Below are positions 8,072-17,299 of a stretch of DNA of 64,000 bases, piece by piece. A model generated the notes under the pieces. That model worked only from the letters and a program-made list of their open reading frames with translations, searched no databases and was not told where the DNA came from. This DNA is from Brachyspira alvinipulli ATCC 51933 (GTDB taxonomy: Bacteria > Spirochaetota > Brachyspiria > Brachyspirales > Brachyspiraceae), in assembly GCF_000518245.1 (NCBI RefSeq), contig NZ_KI912403.1, forward strand, positions 382,600 through 446,599. The letters run 5' to 3'. Within the stretch, counting starts at the first letter, position 1, and every line of letters begins with the position of its first letter. The position numbers and the translations under genes were made by a program.

Positions 8072-8737
8072 TTGAATAGGAATTATTCATTTTTAAAAAA
8101 AATTATAGAAAAAAACAATAATATAAAATTTAAAAGTCAATTTGATCAAGATCTTTTAGCATATTCATATTTTAATGGTAAAAGAAATGATTTTTTTGTA
8201 GATATAGGTGCTCATAATGGAGAATGGATAAATAATACTTATATTTTTGAACAATTAGGTTGGAATGGTATTTGTGTGGAAGCAGATCCTGATAATTTTG
8301 AACTGTTAAAGAAAAATAGGAAATGCTATACATATAATTTTGCAATTGATAGTGAAAATTCTGATAATATAAAATTTATCAAATCTAAAGTGGATGCTTT
8401 AAATGTTTTAGAGAAACATTGTTCAGAAGAACATGCTAAAAGAATAAAATCTGAAGCCAAAATAGATAATTTAGAATATGTGAATATTAAATCTATTACT
8501 TTTAATGATTTAATGAAAAAGTATCATAGTGAAATAAAGCATATAGATTTTTTATCTATTGATATTGAAGGCGGAGAACTAGATATATTAAAAACTATAG
8601 ATTTTTACACTTATACTTTTGATCTTTTAACTATTGAAAATAATGAAAAAGAAAATGTATTAATTGATTTTATGAAAACGAAAGGATATAAAGTATTAAT
8701 CGATATAGGTTGTGATATATTATTTGTAAAAGAATAA
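8072..8737 (+). CDS. FkbM-family SAM-dependent methyltransferase
   Basis: Methyltransferase of the FkbM type, which O-methylates sugars or polyketides; in host-associated bacteria usually a surface-glycan enzyme. From the TTG at 8072 (221 residues): substrate/SAM entry segment QFDQDLLAYSYF, motif I FVDIGAHNGEW (42-52), acidic motif II GICVEADPDNFELL, and the FkbM signature IDFLSIDIEGGELDIL near residue 165. The TTG has only a poor, distant GGGG upstream. The frame is continuous with a 22-codon segment at 7979 apart from one TAA, so the gene may be broken or reinitiated. Upstream lie a CAAGC repeat and an attenuator-like hairpin. Family call is secure, expression state uncertain. Confidence 0.85.
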   Translation: MNRNYSFLKKIIEKNNNIKFKSQFDQDLLAYSYFNGKRNDFFVDIGAHNGEWINNTYIFEQLGWNGICVEADPDNFELLKKNRKCYTYNFAIDSENSDNIKFIKSKVDALNVLEKHCSEEHAKRIKSEAKIDNLEYVNIKSITFNDLMKKYHSEIKHIDFLSIDIEGGELDILKTIDFYTYTFDLLTIENNEKENVLIDFMKTKGYKVLIDIGCDILFVKE

Positions 8738-8755
8738 TATTTTAATTATTTAATA

Positions 8756-8790
8756 AAAGCCATAATTTTTTCATTTAAAACTATGGCTTT
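8756..8790. terminator. bidirectional intrinsic terminator
   Basis: Stem AAAGCCATA / TATGGCTTT around a 17-base T/A-rich loop, flanked by A and T runs, between the convergent FkbM and purL genes. The stem sequence is close to that of the terminator at 6517. Confidence 0.65.
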
Positions 8791-8813
8791 ATTTCTAATA
8801 ATTGTTTATATTT

Positions 8814-11800
8814 TTACTTAAAATAATTCACACCATTTTCAAATATGCTGTAGATATCTTTTGTGATTATATTTTTGTATAAATTATTTCCGTATCTCTC
8901 ACTATGTCCCATTTTACCAAATACTTTTCCGTCCTCTGAAATTATACCTTCAATGGCATAAACTGAACCATTAGGATTAAATCTAAACTCATTAGTAGGT
9001 TTTGATTCAAAGTTAACATATTGTGTAGCAACTTGTCCTTTTTTGATTAATTCTTTTACTGTATTTTCATCAGCAAAGAATCTTCCTTCACCATGAGAAA
9101 CAGGAACAACTAATTCGCTTCCTACAGGTACATTGTAAAGCCAAGGAGAATTGTTTGATACTACCTTTGTTGTTACCATTTGGGAAATATGTCTTCCTAT
9201 TTTATTGAATGTAAGAGTTGGAGAGTTTTCTGTAATATTTCCTATTTTTCCATAAGGAAGTAAACCTGATTTTATTAATGCTTGGAATCCGTTACATATA
9301 CCCAAAACAAGCCCATCGCGTTCTAATAATTTATGTATAGAATTTTTAATTTTCTCATTTGTAAGTATTGCAGAAATAAATTTTCCAGAACCATCAGGTT
9401 CATCTGCAGCACTGAATCCTCCGGGAATCATAAATATTTGAGAATTATCTATTTTTTTAGACATATCTTCAATAGATTCTTTTATGTATTCTGGTTTAAT
9501 GTTTCTAAATACAAAAATATCAGTATTAGCTCCTGCATCAGAGAATGCCTTTTGAGTATCATATTCGCAGTTAGTACCCAAGAATGCAGCTATTAATACA
9601 TTAGGCTTAGCTATTTTATTTTTGCATATAAATGGTGCTTCTCTTTTGTATTCAGATATCTGGTAAGTTTCTATATCTTCATAAGTTTTATAAGGGAATA
9701 CGGAAGATAATTTATTAAGCCATAATTTTTCTATTTCTTCTAAATCTACAGTTTCACCGCATACTTTTATTTTGTATTCATTGATAGTTTTTCCTATGAG
9801 TACAGCATTTTTATAATTTAATTCTTCTTTAGTTTCTACTATAAATGAAGCAGGCATCAAATTAAAGAAATAAAGCTCATCTTTTATATCAACGCCTATT
9901 CTGTTACCGAAAGACATTTTAGTTAAAGCTTCAGCAATACCTCCGAATTTAATAGTATAAGCTGATAATATTTTTTTATCTTTTATGTTTTGATGCATGA
10001 ATTCAAAATTCTCTTTTATTTCAGCAACATTTGGCATGTAATTTTCTAGCATGTTATGTTTTATTAAGTAAACATAATTATTAACAGATTTGAATTCTGG
10101 AGATATAACATCTTTAGAGTTTACAGTTGATACTGCAAATGATATTAAAGTAGAAGGCACTGATATATTATTGAAAGTACCGCTCATAGAATCTTTTCCG
10201 CCTATAGCAGGTATATCAAATTCAGTCTGAGCATATATTGTACCAAGTAATGCAGAATAAACCTTACCCCATTTTTTTGCATCATTTCCTAATTTCTCAA
10301 AATATTCTTGAAATGATAATCTTATGCTTTTATAATCAACGCCTATAGAAACTAGTTTTGACATTGATTCTATTACAGAATATATTCCTCCGTGAAATTC
10401 TGACCATTTCATTATAGAAAGATTATAACCCCAAGATATAGCGGAAGCAGTATTTATTTCTTTAGCATTATTATCGAATATAGGTATTTTCTGAATGCTT
10501 ACATCGCTTGGAGTCATTTGATACTTTCCGCCGAAAGGCATTAATACAGTTGTCGCTCCTATTGATGAGTCGAACATCTCTATAAGTCCTTTTTGAGAAG
10601 CAACATTCAAATCTTCTGCCATATTAAACCAATGAGATGTTAGAGAACATTCATTCTTAGTATTGAAAGGATTATTTTCAAAATTAATATCTTTAAGTAC
10701 AGCATTAGTTTCCTGTTTAGCTCCGTTAGTGTCTAAAAACTTACGGCTTATATCTACAATCTTTTTGCCTTTCAAATACATTACAAGTCTGTTAGTGTCT
10801 GTTATAACAGCAACTTTTGTAGCTTCAATATTCTCTTCATTAGCAAGTTTTATAAATGTATCTGCATCTTTACTTTCAACAACAACAGCCATTCTCTCCT
10901 GAGATTCTGATATTGCAAGTTCAGTACCATTTAAACCTAAATATTTAACAGGTAAAACATCAAGATTAATATCAATTCCGTCTGATAATTCACCTATAGC
11001 AACGGAAACACCGCCAGCACCGAAGTCATTACATTTTTTTATTAATTTGGTAACTTCCTTATTTCTGAATAATCTCTGTATTTTTCTTTCTTCCGGAGCA
11101 TTACCTTTTTGTACTTCAGCACCGCAAAGTCTTAAAGATGTATCAGTATGGCTTTTTGATGAACCAGTAGCACCACCGCATCCGTCTCTTCCTGTTCTTC
11201 CTCCAAGCACTATAACTATATCGCCTGCTTTTGGCTTTTCTCTTCTTACATAACTCACAGGAACAGCACCTACAACAGCACCTACTTCAAGTCTTTTTGC
11301 CTTATATCCTTCATCATATATTTCATTAACTAAACAAGTTGTAAGCCCTATTTGGTTACCGTAAGAAGAATATCCTGCTGCTGCAGTTGTTGTTATTTTC
11401 TTTTGAGGAAGTTTGCCGGCTAAAGTATCTTCCAATTTTTCTAATGGATTAGCACTTCCTGTAACTCTTATTGCCTGATATACATAGCTTCTTCCAGAAA
11501 GCGGATCTCTTATAGCTCCGCCCAAACAAGTAGAAGCTCCTCCGAAAGGCTCAATCTCTGTAGGGTGATTATGAGTTTCATTTTTAAACATTAATAAATA
11601 TTTTTCTGTTTTACTTTTTCCGTTCTCATCAACAGCATCAACATCTATGTAAATAGAACATGCATTTATCTCATCTGAAATTTCTAAATCTTCAAGTTTT
11701 CCTTTTTTCTTTATATATTTAGCGGATACTGTTGCCATATCCATTAAATTAATATCTCTTTTACTGTCAACATCTTCACCGTAAAGCCCTTTTCTCATAC

Positions 11801-12560
11801 TATAATATCTATTAATAGCATTAAGTATCACTTCTGAAAAGTTGCTTTTATCATTTTCTAATTTTACATCATTTATTTTTGTCATGAATGTTGTATGGCG
11901 GCAATGATCTGACCAATATGTATCAAGAACTTTTATTTCTGTTTCTGTTGGGTTTCTTTTCTCTTCATTTTTGAAATAACTTTGTACGAACTCTATATCC
12001 TTATAAGTCATTGCCAAATCAAGAGTATCTCTATATTTATGAAGTTCATCTATATTTAAATTAATAAAATTTTCTACATATTTAATATCATTAGCTTTTT
12101 GATGAGGTTCTATTTCTAATTTGCTTAAATCTTTTTCTCTACTTTCTACTGAGTTAATATAGAATTTTTTTATTTTTTCTATTGTACTGTCATCTATATT
12201 GCCGTCAAAAATAACAACTTTTCCGCTTACTATAGTTGCATCTTCTATATCATTATAAATAAGCTTCAAACATTGTAATGCTGAATCTGCTCGTTGATCG
12301 AATTGGCCTGGTAAATATTCAACAGAAAAATGTTTTAAACCATCAAAATCTTTTTTTTCAACAATTTTATCAGTAGGAGGTTCTGAAAATATTACTTTAA
12401 TTGAATTATTTAACTGACTTTCTTCAATATTAAAAATATCATAAACATTGAGAAGTCTTACATTGCATTTTATTTTGAAATTCTCTTTTAATTGATTTTC
12501 TAATCTTTTAGCTTCCAAATTAAAGCCGTCTTTTTTTTCGATGAAAATACGATAGTTCAT
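8814..12560 (-). CDS. purL: phosphoribosylformylglycinamidine synthase, single-chain large form
   Basis: Fourth step of purine synthesis: FGAR + Gln + ATP to FGAM. The 1248-residue chain is the fused large PurL type, so separate purQ and purS are not required. In order: a PurS-like N-terminal region (1-150), a linker, the first AIRS-type domain with the ATP/metal motif NETHNHPTEIEPFGGAST and DPLSGRS, a second AIRS-like half with AIGGKDSMSGTF, and a C-terminal class I glutaminase with nucleophile GICNG (Cys near 1088) and GHSERYG (catalytic His/Glu near 1216). The ATG at 12560 is followed by a normal family N-terminus. The upstream 145 bases are A+T-rich with no recognisable purine riboswitch. 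Predicted complete and functional. Confidence 0.97.
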   Translation of the reverse strand: MNYRIFIEKKDGFNLEAKRLENQLKENFKIKCNVRLLNVYDIFNIEESQLNNSIKVIFSEPPTDKIVEKKDFDGLKHFSVEYLPGQFDQRADSALQCLKLIYNDIEDATIVSGKVVIFDGNIDDSTIEKIKKFYINSVESREKDLSKLEIEPHQKANDIKYVENFINLNIDELHKYRDTLDLAMTYKDIEFVQSYFKNEEKRNPTETEIKVLDTYWSDHCRHTTFMTKINDVKLENDKSNFSEVILNAINRYYSMRKGLYGEDVDSKRDINLMDMATVSAKYIKKKGKLEDLEISDEINACSIYIDVDAVDENGKSKTEKYLLMFKNETHNHPTEIEPFGGASTCLGGAIRDPLSGRSYVYQAIRVTGSANPLEKLEDTLAGKLPQKKITTTAAAGYSSYGNQIGLTTCLVNEIYDEGYKAKRLEVGAVVGAVPVSYVRREKPKAGDIVIVLGGRTGRDGCGGATGSSKSHTDTSLRLCGAEVQKGNAPEERKIQRLFRNKEVTKLIKKCNDFGAGGVSVAIGELSDGIDINLDVLPVKYLGLNGTELAISESQERMAVVVESKDADTFIKLANEENIEATKVAVITDTNRLVMYLKGKKIVDISRKFLDTNGAKQETNAVLKDINFENNPFNTKNECSLTSHWFNMAEDLNVASQKGLIEMFDSSIGATTVLMPFGGKYQMTPSDVSIQKIPIFDNNAKEINTASAISWGYNLSIMKWSEFHGGIYSVIESMSKLVSIGVDYKSIRLSFQEYFEKLGNDAKKWGKVYSALLGTIYAQTEFDIPAIGGKDSMSGTFNNISVPSTLISFAVSTVNSKDVISPEFKSVNNYVYLIKHNMLENYMPNVAEIKENFEFMHQNIKDKKILSAYTIKFGGIAEALTKMSFGNRIGVDIKDELYFFNLMPASFIVETKEELNYKNAVLIGKTINEYKIKVCGETVDLEEIEKLWLNKLSSVFPYKTYEDIETYQISEYKREAPFICKNKIAKPNVLIAAFLGTNCEYDTQKAFSDAGANTDIFVFRNIKPEYIKESIEDMSKKIDNSQIFMIPGGFSAADEPDGSGKFISAILTNEKIKNSIHKLLERDGLVLGICNGFQALIKSGLLPYGKIGNITENSPTLTFNKIGRHISQMVTTKVVSNNSPWLYNVPVGSELVVPVSHGEGRFFADENTVKELIKKGQVATQYVNFESKPTNEFRFNPNGSVYAIEGIISEDGKVFGKMGHSERYGNNLYKNIITKDIYSIFENGVNYFK

Positions 12561-12667
12561 TGATATAATTTCCTAATTTAATTTTTTTATATAATGATTA
12601 TATATATAATGATTATTATATCAATAGCATTATAAATTGAATATATATAAATTATTTTAAATAGATT

Positions 12668-12696
12668 TTGACAAAATAAAAAATTTTAAGTATAAT
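12668..12696 (+). promoter_or_regulatory. consensus promoter giving a leaderless mRNA
   Basis: TTGACA (12668-12673), 17-base spacer, TATAAT (12691-12696). Only nine bases separate the -10 box from the ATG at 12706 and there is no Shine-Dalgarno, so transcription should start at or just before the start codon. Confidence 0.65.
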
Positions 12697-12705
12697 ATAT
12701 TCATA

Positions 12706-13794
12706 ATGAAAAATAAAACAAAGATAATATTCATACTTTCTATTATTTTTATAGCTATTATATTAAGAATAATAACTTTTTCTCAAAATTTCATAGAAAA
12801 CTTTTATTCAAGAACAGTATATAAATTCATAGCAGGCAATATAGGTAATCTAACATCATTATTAAATTTTTCACTTGGAGAATATTTATTAATTGTATTT
12901 ATACTTTTAATAATTTTATATATTATTTTAAGTATAAAAAAAATACTTTTTTCCAAAAACAATATAAAAGATAAATTAAAAATATTTGGAAATTTTATTT
13001 ATAGTTTGGTATGCATAGCAATCATTATATATATTATTTTTCTTGTAGTATGGGGATTAAATTATAATAGAGTACCATTAATAGAAAACTATTCATCATA
13101 TAATGATAAACCAATAAATAATGATGATATTTATTCATTAGCTGATAATTTAATAAAAAATATTAATAATTTAAAAGATGAAATGAAATATATTAAAATA
13201 GTTACTAATTATCAAGCTTTAAATAGAATGGTAGAATCTGAATATAATAAAGTATTTGAAGAATTTGATTTTTTATCAATGTCATATTCCAAAACAAAGC
13301 CTATAATGATGTCAAAACTATTTTTGTACTTGCAAATAACAGGCATATACTCCCCATTTACATCAGAAGCAAATGTTAATACACTTATACCTAATATATC
13401 ATTACCTTTTACAATAGCACATGAAATGGCACATAAAATAGGAATAGCTTATGAAGATGAGGCTAATTTTATAGCATATATAGCATGTTCAAAGCACAGC
13501 GATCCTTTCATAAGATATTCTGCCAATTTTGAAGCATTATTATATGTGCTTGGAGAAGTAAAAAGAGATGAAAATTATGCTCATTTAATGTCTAATTTAA
13601 ATAATGAAACTAAAGAAGAAATAAAAAAATATTATGAGTTTTGGCAAAAATATATGGGAAATTTATCAAAAGTGAGTCAAAAAGTTAATGATACATATTT
13701 GAAAGCAAATAATCAAAAAGATGGTGTAAAAAGCTATTCAAGAGTTGTTAAATTATTAGTATTGTATCATAGAAGTATAAATTCACTTACTTAA
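12706..13794 (+). CDS. DUF3810-like membrane protein with HExxH motif
   Basis: A 362-residue protein with three predicted membrane helices near residues 6-24, 58-80 and 97-118, followed by a large soluble domain. That domain holds a zinc-protease-like motif HEMAH (His239, Glu240, His243) with acidic candidates just after it (AYEDEAN), the hallmark of DUF3810 proteins. It is plausibly a membrane-anchored metallopeptidase, but no substrate is known and activity is inferred from the motif alone. A consensus promoter ends nine bases before the ATG and no ribosome site is present, so it is probably translated from a leaderless message. A zinc-ribbon ORF follows 57 bases later. Confidence 0.8.
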   Translation: MKNKTKIIFILSIIFIAIILRIITFSQNFIENFYSRTVYKFIAGNIGNLTSLLNFSLGEYLLIVFILLIILYIILSIKKILFSKNNIKDKLKIFGNFIYSLVCIAIIIYIIFLVVWGLNYNRVPLIENYSSYNDKPINNDDIYSLADNLIKNINNLKDEMKYIKIVTNYQALNRMVESEYNKVFEEFDFLSMSYSKTKPIMMSKLFLYLQITGIYSPFTSEANVNTLIPNISLPFTIAHEMAHKIGIAYEDEANFIAYIACSKHSDPFIRYSANFEALLYVLGEVKRDENYAHLMSNLNNETKEEIKKYYEFWQKYMGNLSKVSQKVNDTYLKANNQKDGVKSYSRVVKLLVLYHRSINSLT

Positions 13795-13851
13795 ATAAAA
13801 ATTATATTTTTACGATAATAAACAATATAATAAATTTAATAAAGGTATTTT

Positions 13852-14028
13852 ATGCGTTTAGATGAACCACCTTATTTTTATAAGTGCAAAAGCTGTAATA
13901 GAAGATTTACTGTAAGAAGAAAAAAAACAACAATATCTATATTATTTTTTAAATTAAATTCTCAAAAATGCCCCTATTGTAAAAGCGGCAGAACAAAAAA
14001 TATTGATGAGATGGTAAAAAATACATAA
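13852..14028 (+). CDS. 58-residue zinc-ribbon protein
   Basis: Small ORF with ATG 13852, AAAGGT ribosome site ahead of it and stop TAA 14026-14028. Two CxxC knuckles (KCKSC at residues 11-15 and KCPYC at 39-43) are separated by a basic and hydrophobic stretch (RRFTVRRKKTTISILFF), typical of a rubredoxin-like zinc ribbon. It is likely a small nucleic-acid- or protein-binding accessory, function unknown. It follows the DUF3810 gene on the same strand and converges with the EamA transporter, three bases separating the stops. Codon use resembles its neighbours. Confidence 0.7.
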   Translation: MRLDEPPYFYKCKSCNRRFTVRRKKTTISILFFKLNSQKCPYCKSGRTKNIDEMVKNT

Positions 14029-14031
14029 TCA

Positions 14032-14922
14032 TCAATTATTCTTTTTATTAGGCATACTAAGTAATATTAAAGCAATTATAGTCAAAATAATACCAAACAC
14101 AGAAAGAATAGTGGGTATTTCATTAAAAAATATTATGCCGAATATTGTTGAAGCTGCAGGCTCACATGATGCTAAAATAGAAGCCTTGCCTGCATCCATA
14201 TGATTTAATGATATTGTATAAAATAAATAAGGCAGTATCAAAACTAATATAGAATGCATAATAATAAATATAGATACAGATATTTTATATTCTTTTATAA
14301 GATATGCAACAGTATTCCAATCAGCAAAAGGCATTGTAACAATCGAAATAAATATAAATGCATATAAAGTTATAGTAAGTGAATTATATCCCCTATTTAT
14401 GGCTTTTCTTGATATTATAGTATAAAGAGCATAAGAAAGAGCACATAGCAATCCACTTACTACCCCCCATAATGATAGTCGTACATCTGAATACAAAACA
14501 TTACTCACAAAAACGCATCCTATAAATGCTAGTATTATAGAAATTATCTTTATTAAAGTAATTTTCTCTTTATAGAACAAATAAGAAAGAAGCACAACAA
14601 ATACAGGAGACAAACTCAGTAAAACAGCTGCTAATGATAATGATAAATATTTTACAGATTCATTAAAAAAAATATTTATTCCGAACATACCTACTATACC
14701 AGCAGATATAAAGATAAATATATCTTTAAGTTTTATTTTTAGTAATTCTTTTTTATATATAAGTATTGAAACAAACATAACAATAACAGCTATAATCATT
14801 TTAGAAGATACTATAGTTATATTATTCATACCTAAATCTATAGATTTTCTTACAAATATTCCAGCTGCTCCCCATAATATTCCTGATAGTATAGGAAATA
14901 TTGGTATAATCCTTTTTAACAT
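14032..14922 (-). CDS. EamA/DMT-family transporter
   Basis: Ten-helix inner-membrane carrier of the drug/metabolite transporter superfamily, built from two EamA repeats. Residues 8-140 and 150-290 each hold five hydrophobic helices. The repeat signatures ILWGAAGIFVRKSIDLG (first half) and GVVSGLLCALSYALYTIISR (second half) are typical, as is the end of repeat two with EP-AS-FGIIFFNEIPT. The 296-residue length is normal. ATG 14922 has AAGGAATAA upstream. Substrate cannot be predicted; relatives export amino acids, nucleosides or sugars. It stands alone between convergent and divergent neighbours. Confidence 0.9.
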   Translation of the reverse strand: MLKRIIPIFPILSGILWGAAGIFVRKSIDLGMNNITIVSSKMIIAVIVMFVSILIYKKELLKIKLKDIFIFISAGIVGMFGINIFFNESVKYLSLSLAAVLLSLSPVFVVLLSYLFYKEKITLIKIISIILAFIGCVFVSNVLYSDVRLSLWGVVSGLLCALSYALYTIISRKAINRGYNSLTITLYAFIFISIVTMPFADWNTVAYLIKEYKISVSIFIIMHSILVLILPYLFYTISLNHMDAGKASILASCEPAASTIFGIIFFNEIPTILSVFGIILTIIALILLSMPNKKNN

Positions 14923-15060
14923 TTTATTCCTTTTATATTTAAGTTTAATGTAGGCGGAATTTTAAATTAAAATAATTATTTGTCAATTAGTAATACTATT
15001 GAATTATTGTATTATTTAGTATATAAGTTACTTATAGATAAATAGGAGAATCTATTATTT

Positions 15061-15555
15061 ATGAATAATGATTTATTAAATAATGATGAATTGCCTGAAA
15101 TGCAAATATATAATAGTAAAAGAAAATTATTTTTTATGGCATTTCTATCTTTGATATTTATTTCTATTTCTATACTTATCTTTATTAACAATAATGGATA
15201 TAAAGAAATAATTATAAGCATTGTAATTTCTATATTTTTTGGTATTTGCTTTTTGGTTTGTATTTTACAATTATTAAAATCAGGAAAACCAATAATTACA
15301 TTAGATAAAAACGGCATAAAATACTATGTTCTATTAAGAAATAAAAACATTTTTATTAAATGGACAGAAATTAAAGAAATATATTTTTCAAAAACATTTA
15401 TATATATTTACTTAAAAGAAGAAAGCAGTTTATTAGAAAATAAAAAAAATAAAAATGAACCTATGGTATTATATATGTCTGAATTAAAAATGAAAAAAGA
15501 TAATGTTATAGCTCTTATTACATATTACTTTGAAATAAATACAGGAATTATATAA
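15061..15555 (+). CDS. two-helix membrane protein, first of a tandem pair (STM3941-like)
   Basis: A 164-residue protein with two adjacent membrane helices (about residues 24-42 and 50-75) and a small C-terminal soluble beta-rich domain with TLDKNGIKYY, then IKWTEIKEIYFS and IYIYLKE. This layout resembles the STM3941 family of uncharacterised proteins, a low-to-moderate-confidence match. Ribosome site GGAG at 15045. The next gene encodes the same layout three bases after the stop, so this is a tandem duplication in one operon. Function unknown. Confidence 0.7.
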   Translation: MNNDLLNNDELPEMQIYNSKRKLFFMAFLSLIFISISILIFINNNGYKEIIISIVISIFFGICFLVCILQLLKSGKPIITLDKNGIKYYVLLRNKNIFIKWTEIKEIYFSKTFIYIYLKEESSLLENKKNKNEPMVLYMSELKMKKDNVIALITYYFEINTGII

Positions 15556-15558
15556 TTT

Positions 15559-16128
15559 ATGAAAGATGTAAATAAATTATTTTCTGACAGTAAATTTTCT
15601 ATTAAAATTTATATAAATAATATAAGATTTTTCTGCATCATGATGATAGGACTTGTTATTACAATACTTTTAATAAGTGTATTATTTACTGAAGCTGATC
15701 AAAATATGAAAGCTGCGATTATATTTGTAATATTTTTCTTTATGTTCGGAGTTATTATATTATCTATCATTTTAATTAAAAGTGTAATTTTTAAAAAAGC
15801 TAGTTTCATTCTTGATAATAAAGGAATATATTATAATAACCTATTAGTAAAAAATTATATATATGTACTTTGGAAAGAAATAAAAGATATGGATATAATA
15901 GGAGGATATCTATTTATATATCTTAAAGACCATCAAAGCTATTATTTAAAAAAATTCAAAGGAAGAGTAATATCAGAAAATCCGCTTTATATACACCTTG
16001 GAGATTTAGATATAAACAATAAATTTTTAAATAGTATGTTTGATTTCTTTTATGATAATTATTCAAATGATGAAGATGATACCAATGAAAATGACGATTA
16101 CAAAAAATTTTACAGAGATTATTATTAA
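15559..16128 (+). CDS. two-helix membrane protein, second of a tandem pair (STM3941-like)
   Basis: Paralogue of the preceding gene, three bases downstream and probably translationally coupled because no strong ribosome site is visible. Two membrane helices (about residues 23-43 and 51-73) precede the shared soluble domain: FILDNKGIYYNN, VLWKEIKDMD and LFIYLKDH line up with the equivalents in the first copy. It differs by an acidic Asp/Asn-rich tail of about 20 residues (DEDDTNENDD). Function unknown; the pair may form a heteromer. Confidence 0.7.
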   Translation: MKDVNKLFSDSKFSIKIYINNIRFFCIMMIGLVITILLISVLFTEADQNMKAAIIFVIFFFMFGVIILSIILIKSVIFKKASFILDNKGIYYNNLLVKNYIYVLWKEIKDMDIIGGYLFIYLKDHQSYYLKKFKGRVISENPLYIHLGDLDINNKFLNSMFDFFYDNYSNDEDDTNENDDYKKFYRDYY

Positions 16129-16187
16129 GTAAAAATCTATTGCAGCTAATAAAAAATTGTTAGCTTTAAATATTGTAACAATAACTT

Positions 16188-16655
16188 TTATTTAAAATGT
16201 CTGTTTAAATCAAGCTCTCTGAAAGTTCTTATCATTTGCATTTCCATTTGTATTCTAAAATTATCATTTACCGCACTATTTATAACATTATTATTTGGAT
16301 TTCTTTGATATATTTGAGACTTTATTCTCGAATTATTAACTCTCATCTGATTTTCAAGCATTCTATATCTTGGAGAATATCTGCCGTCTATAGCTCTTAA
16401 TTTTTCTCTTTCCATATAACTCATATATCCGCTTCCAAAATAATGAAATCTTCCATTTCTATAATATGTTTTAGTGTATCCTGGATTTGCAAATCTTGGT
16501 GTTGTAAGATCATTTTTATACGGATAAACAGGTATTGCAGATCTTCTGTTTGCAGGTACAAAAGGCTTAACATTACCTACTCCTGGTTTAGGAGCATAAT
16601 AATACTGAGAAAATGCTGTAATTGAAAGTATTAAAAATAATGATAATATTTTCAT
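16188..16655 (-). CDS. secreted CpxP/Spy-like small protein
   Basis: A 155-residue exported protein with a signal peptide (1-16, ending AFSQ), a Pro/Tyr/Arg-rich middle, and a helical C-terminus (about 85-150) whose spacing (a helix, a short NPNNNVINSAV turn, then a second helix) matches the C-terminal half of the neighbouring CpxP/Spy/ZraP-like protein at 16771. I infer a periplasmic chaperone or metal-stress protein of that superfamily with a diverged N-terminus. A strong ribosome site (GGAGG) precedes ATG 16655. A terminator separates it from the gene upstream, so it is probably its own unit. Confidence 0.55.
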   Translation of the reverse strand: MKILSLFLILSITAFSQYYYAPKPGVGNVKPFVPANRRSAIPVYPYKNDLTTPRFANPGYTKTYYRNGRFHYFGSGYMSYMEREKLRAIDGRYSPRYRMLENQMRVNNSRIKSQIYQRNPNNNVINSAVNDNFRIQMEMQMIRTFRELDLNRHFK

Positions 16656-16723
16656 AATATAATATCCTCCTAATTATTACTATTATATATATTAAAACAG
16701 TACAAATAATATAAAATAAAATA

Positions 16724-16751
16724 CCCGCATAACATTTTCATATCATGCGGG
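16724..16751 (-). terminator. intrinsic terminator after the CpxP/Spy-like gene
   Basis: Stem CCCGCAT / ATGCGGG with a 14-base loop and a T-rich 3' side when read on the minus strand, 20 bases past the stop at 16771. Confidence 0.7.
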
Positions 16752-16770
16752 AACAATTTTGAGCGATTTT

Positions 16771-17262
16771 TTATTTATTTTTATAAACTTTGTCTGTCTC
16801 TATAAAACATTGAGTTCTCAATTTATCCAAATCAGCTCTAGCTTTAGTTCTAGCATCTATTGCTGTATTAATAACAGTCTGATCTGGATTTTCTTTATAC
16901 ATTTCAGCATTAATTATTTGTGACTGATTGTATATTTCTCTTCTTAATTCATCCATTTGAGGGAAATATTTATCTCTTATAGCCTGAATTTGAGATATTT
17001 GTTCTTGAGTAAGTGCATTATTGTAGTATCCATAACCCCTTCCATATCCATAACCGCATCCGCCTCTCATTCCATGCCCTCTGCCGTAACCATAATCACA
17101 ACCGTGGCCTCTTCCATATCCATGATGTGCTCCTCTGCCATAACCTCTTCCATATCCGTCACCATAACCTCTGCCGTATTGAGCAAATAAAGATATTGAA
17201 GCCAAAGCCATAATTGCTATTGAAATAAAAATAACTGTTTTTTTACTAATTCTGTTTTTCAT
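16771..17262 (-). CDS. Spy/CpxP/ZraP-like periplasmic protein with Gly-Tyr-Arg-His repeats
   Basis: A 163-residue exported protein. After a signal peptide (1-27, ending LFAQ) comes a low-complexity segment (about 28-80) of repeated GYGRG units with interspersed His and Cys, a likely metal-binding region. The C-terminal helical domain starts at LTQEQISQIQAIRDKYFPQM and continues with the ExxxxNP-turn-TAIDARTKARADLDKLR pattern of LTXXQ/ZraP proteins. Such proteins act as periplasmic chaperones or zinc-responsive sensors. The upstream sequence (AAAAAGGAGAAAACA) is almost identical to that of the 17521 copy, showing recent duplication. Metal binding is inferred from composition only. Confidence 0.75.
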   Translation of the reverse strand: MKNRISKKTVIFISIAIMALASISLFAQYGRGYGDGYGRGYGRGAHHGYGRGHGCDYGYGRGHGMRGGCGYGYGRGYGYYNNALTQEQISQIQAIRDKYFPQMDELRREIYNQSQIINAEMYKENPDQTVINTAIDARTKARADLDKLRTQCFIETDKVYKNK

Positions 17263-17299
17263 ATTGTTTTCTCCTTTTTAATTTATTTATATATTTTTA

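Noticed and set aside
8814-12560. Several open frames on the plus strand inside purL
   Set aside because: They lie opposite a strongly conserved enzyme, lack ribosome sites and have no recognisable domains.
12561-12705. Purine riboswitch before purL
   Set aside because: No conserved aptamer core is visible; only A+T-rich direct and inverted repeats.
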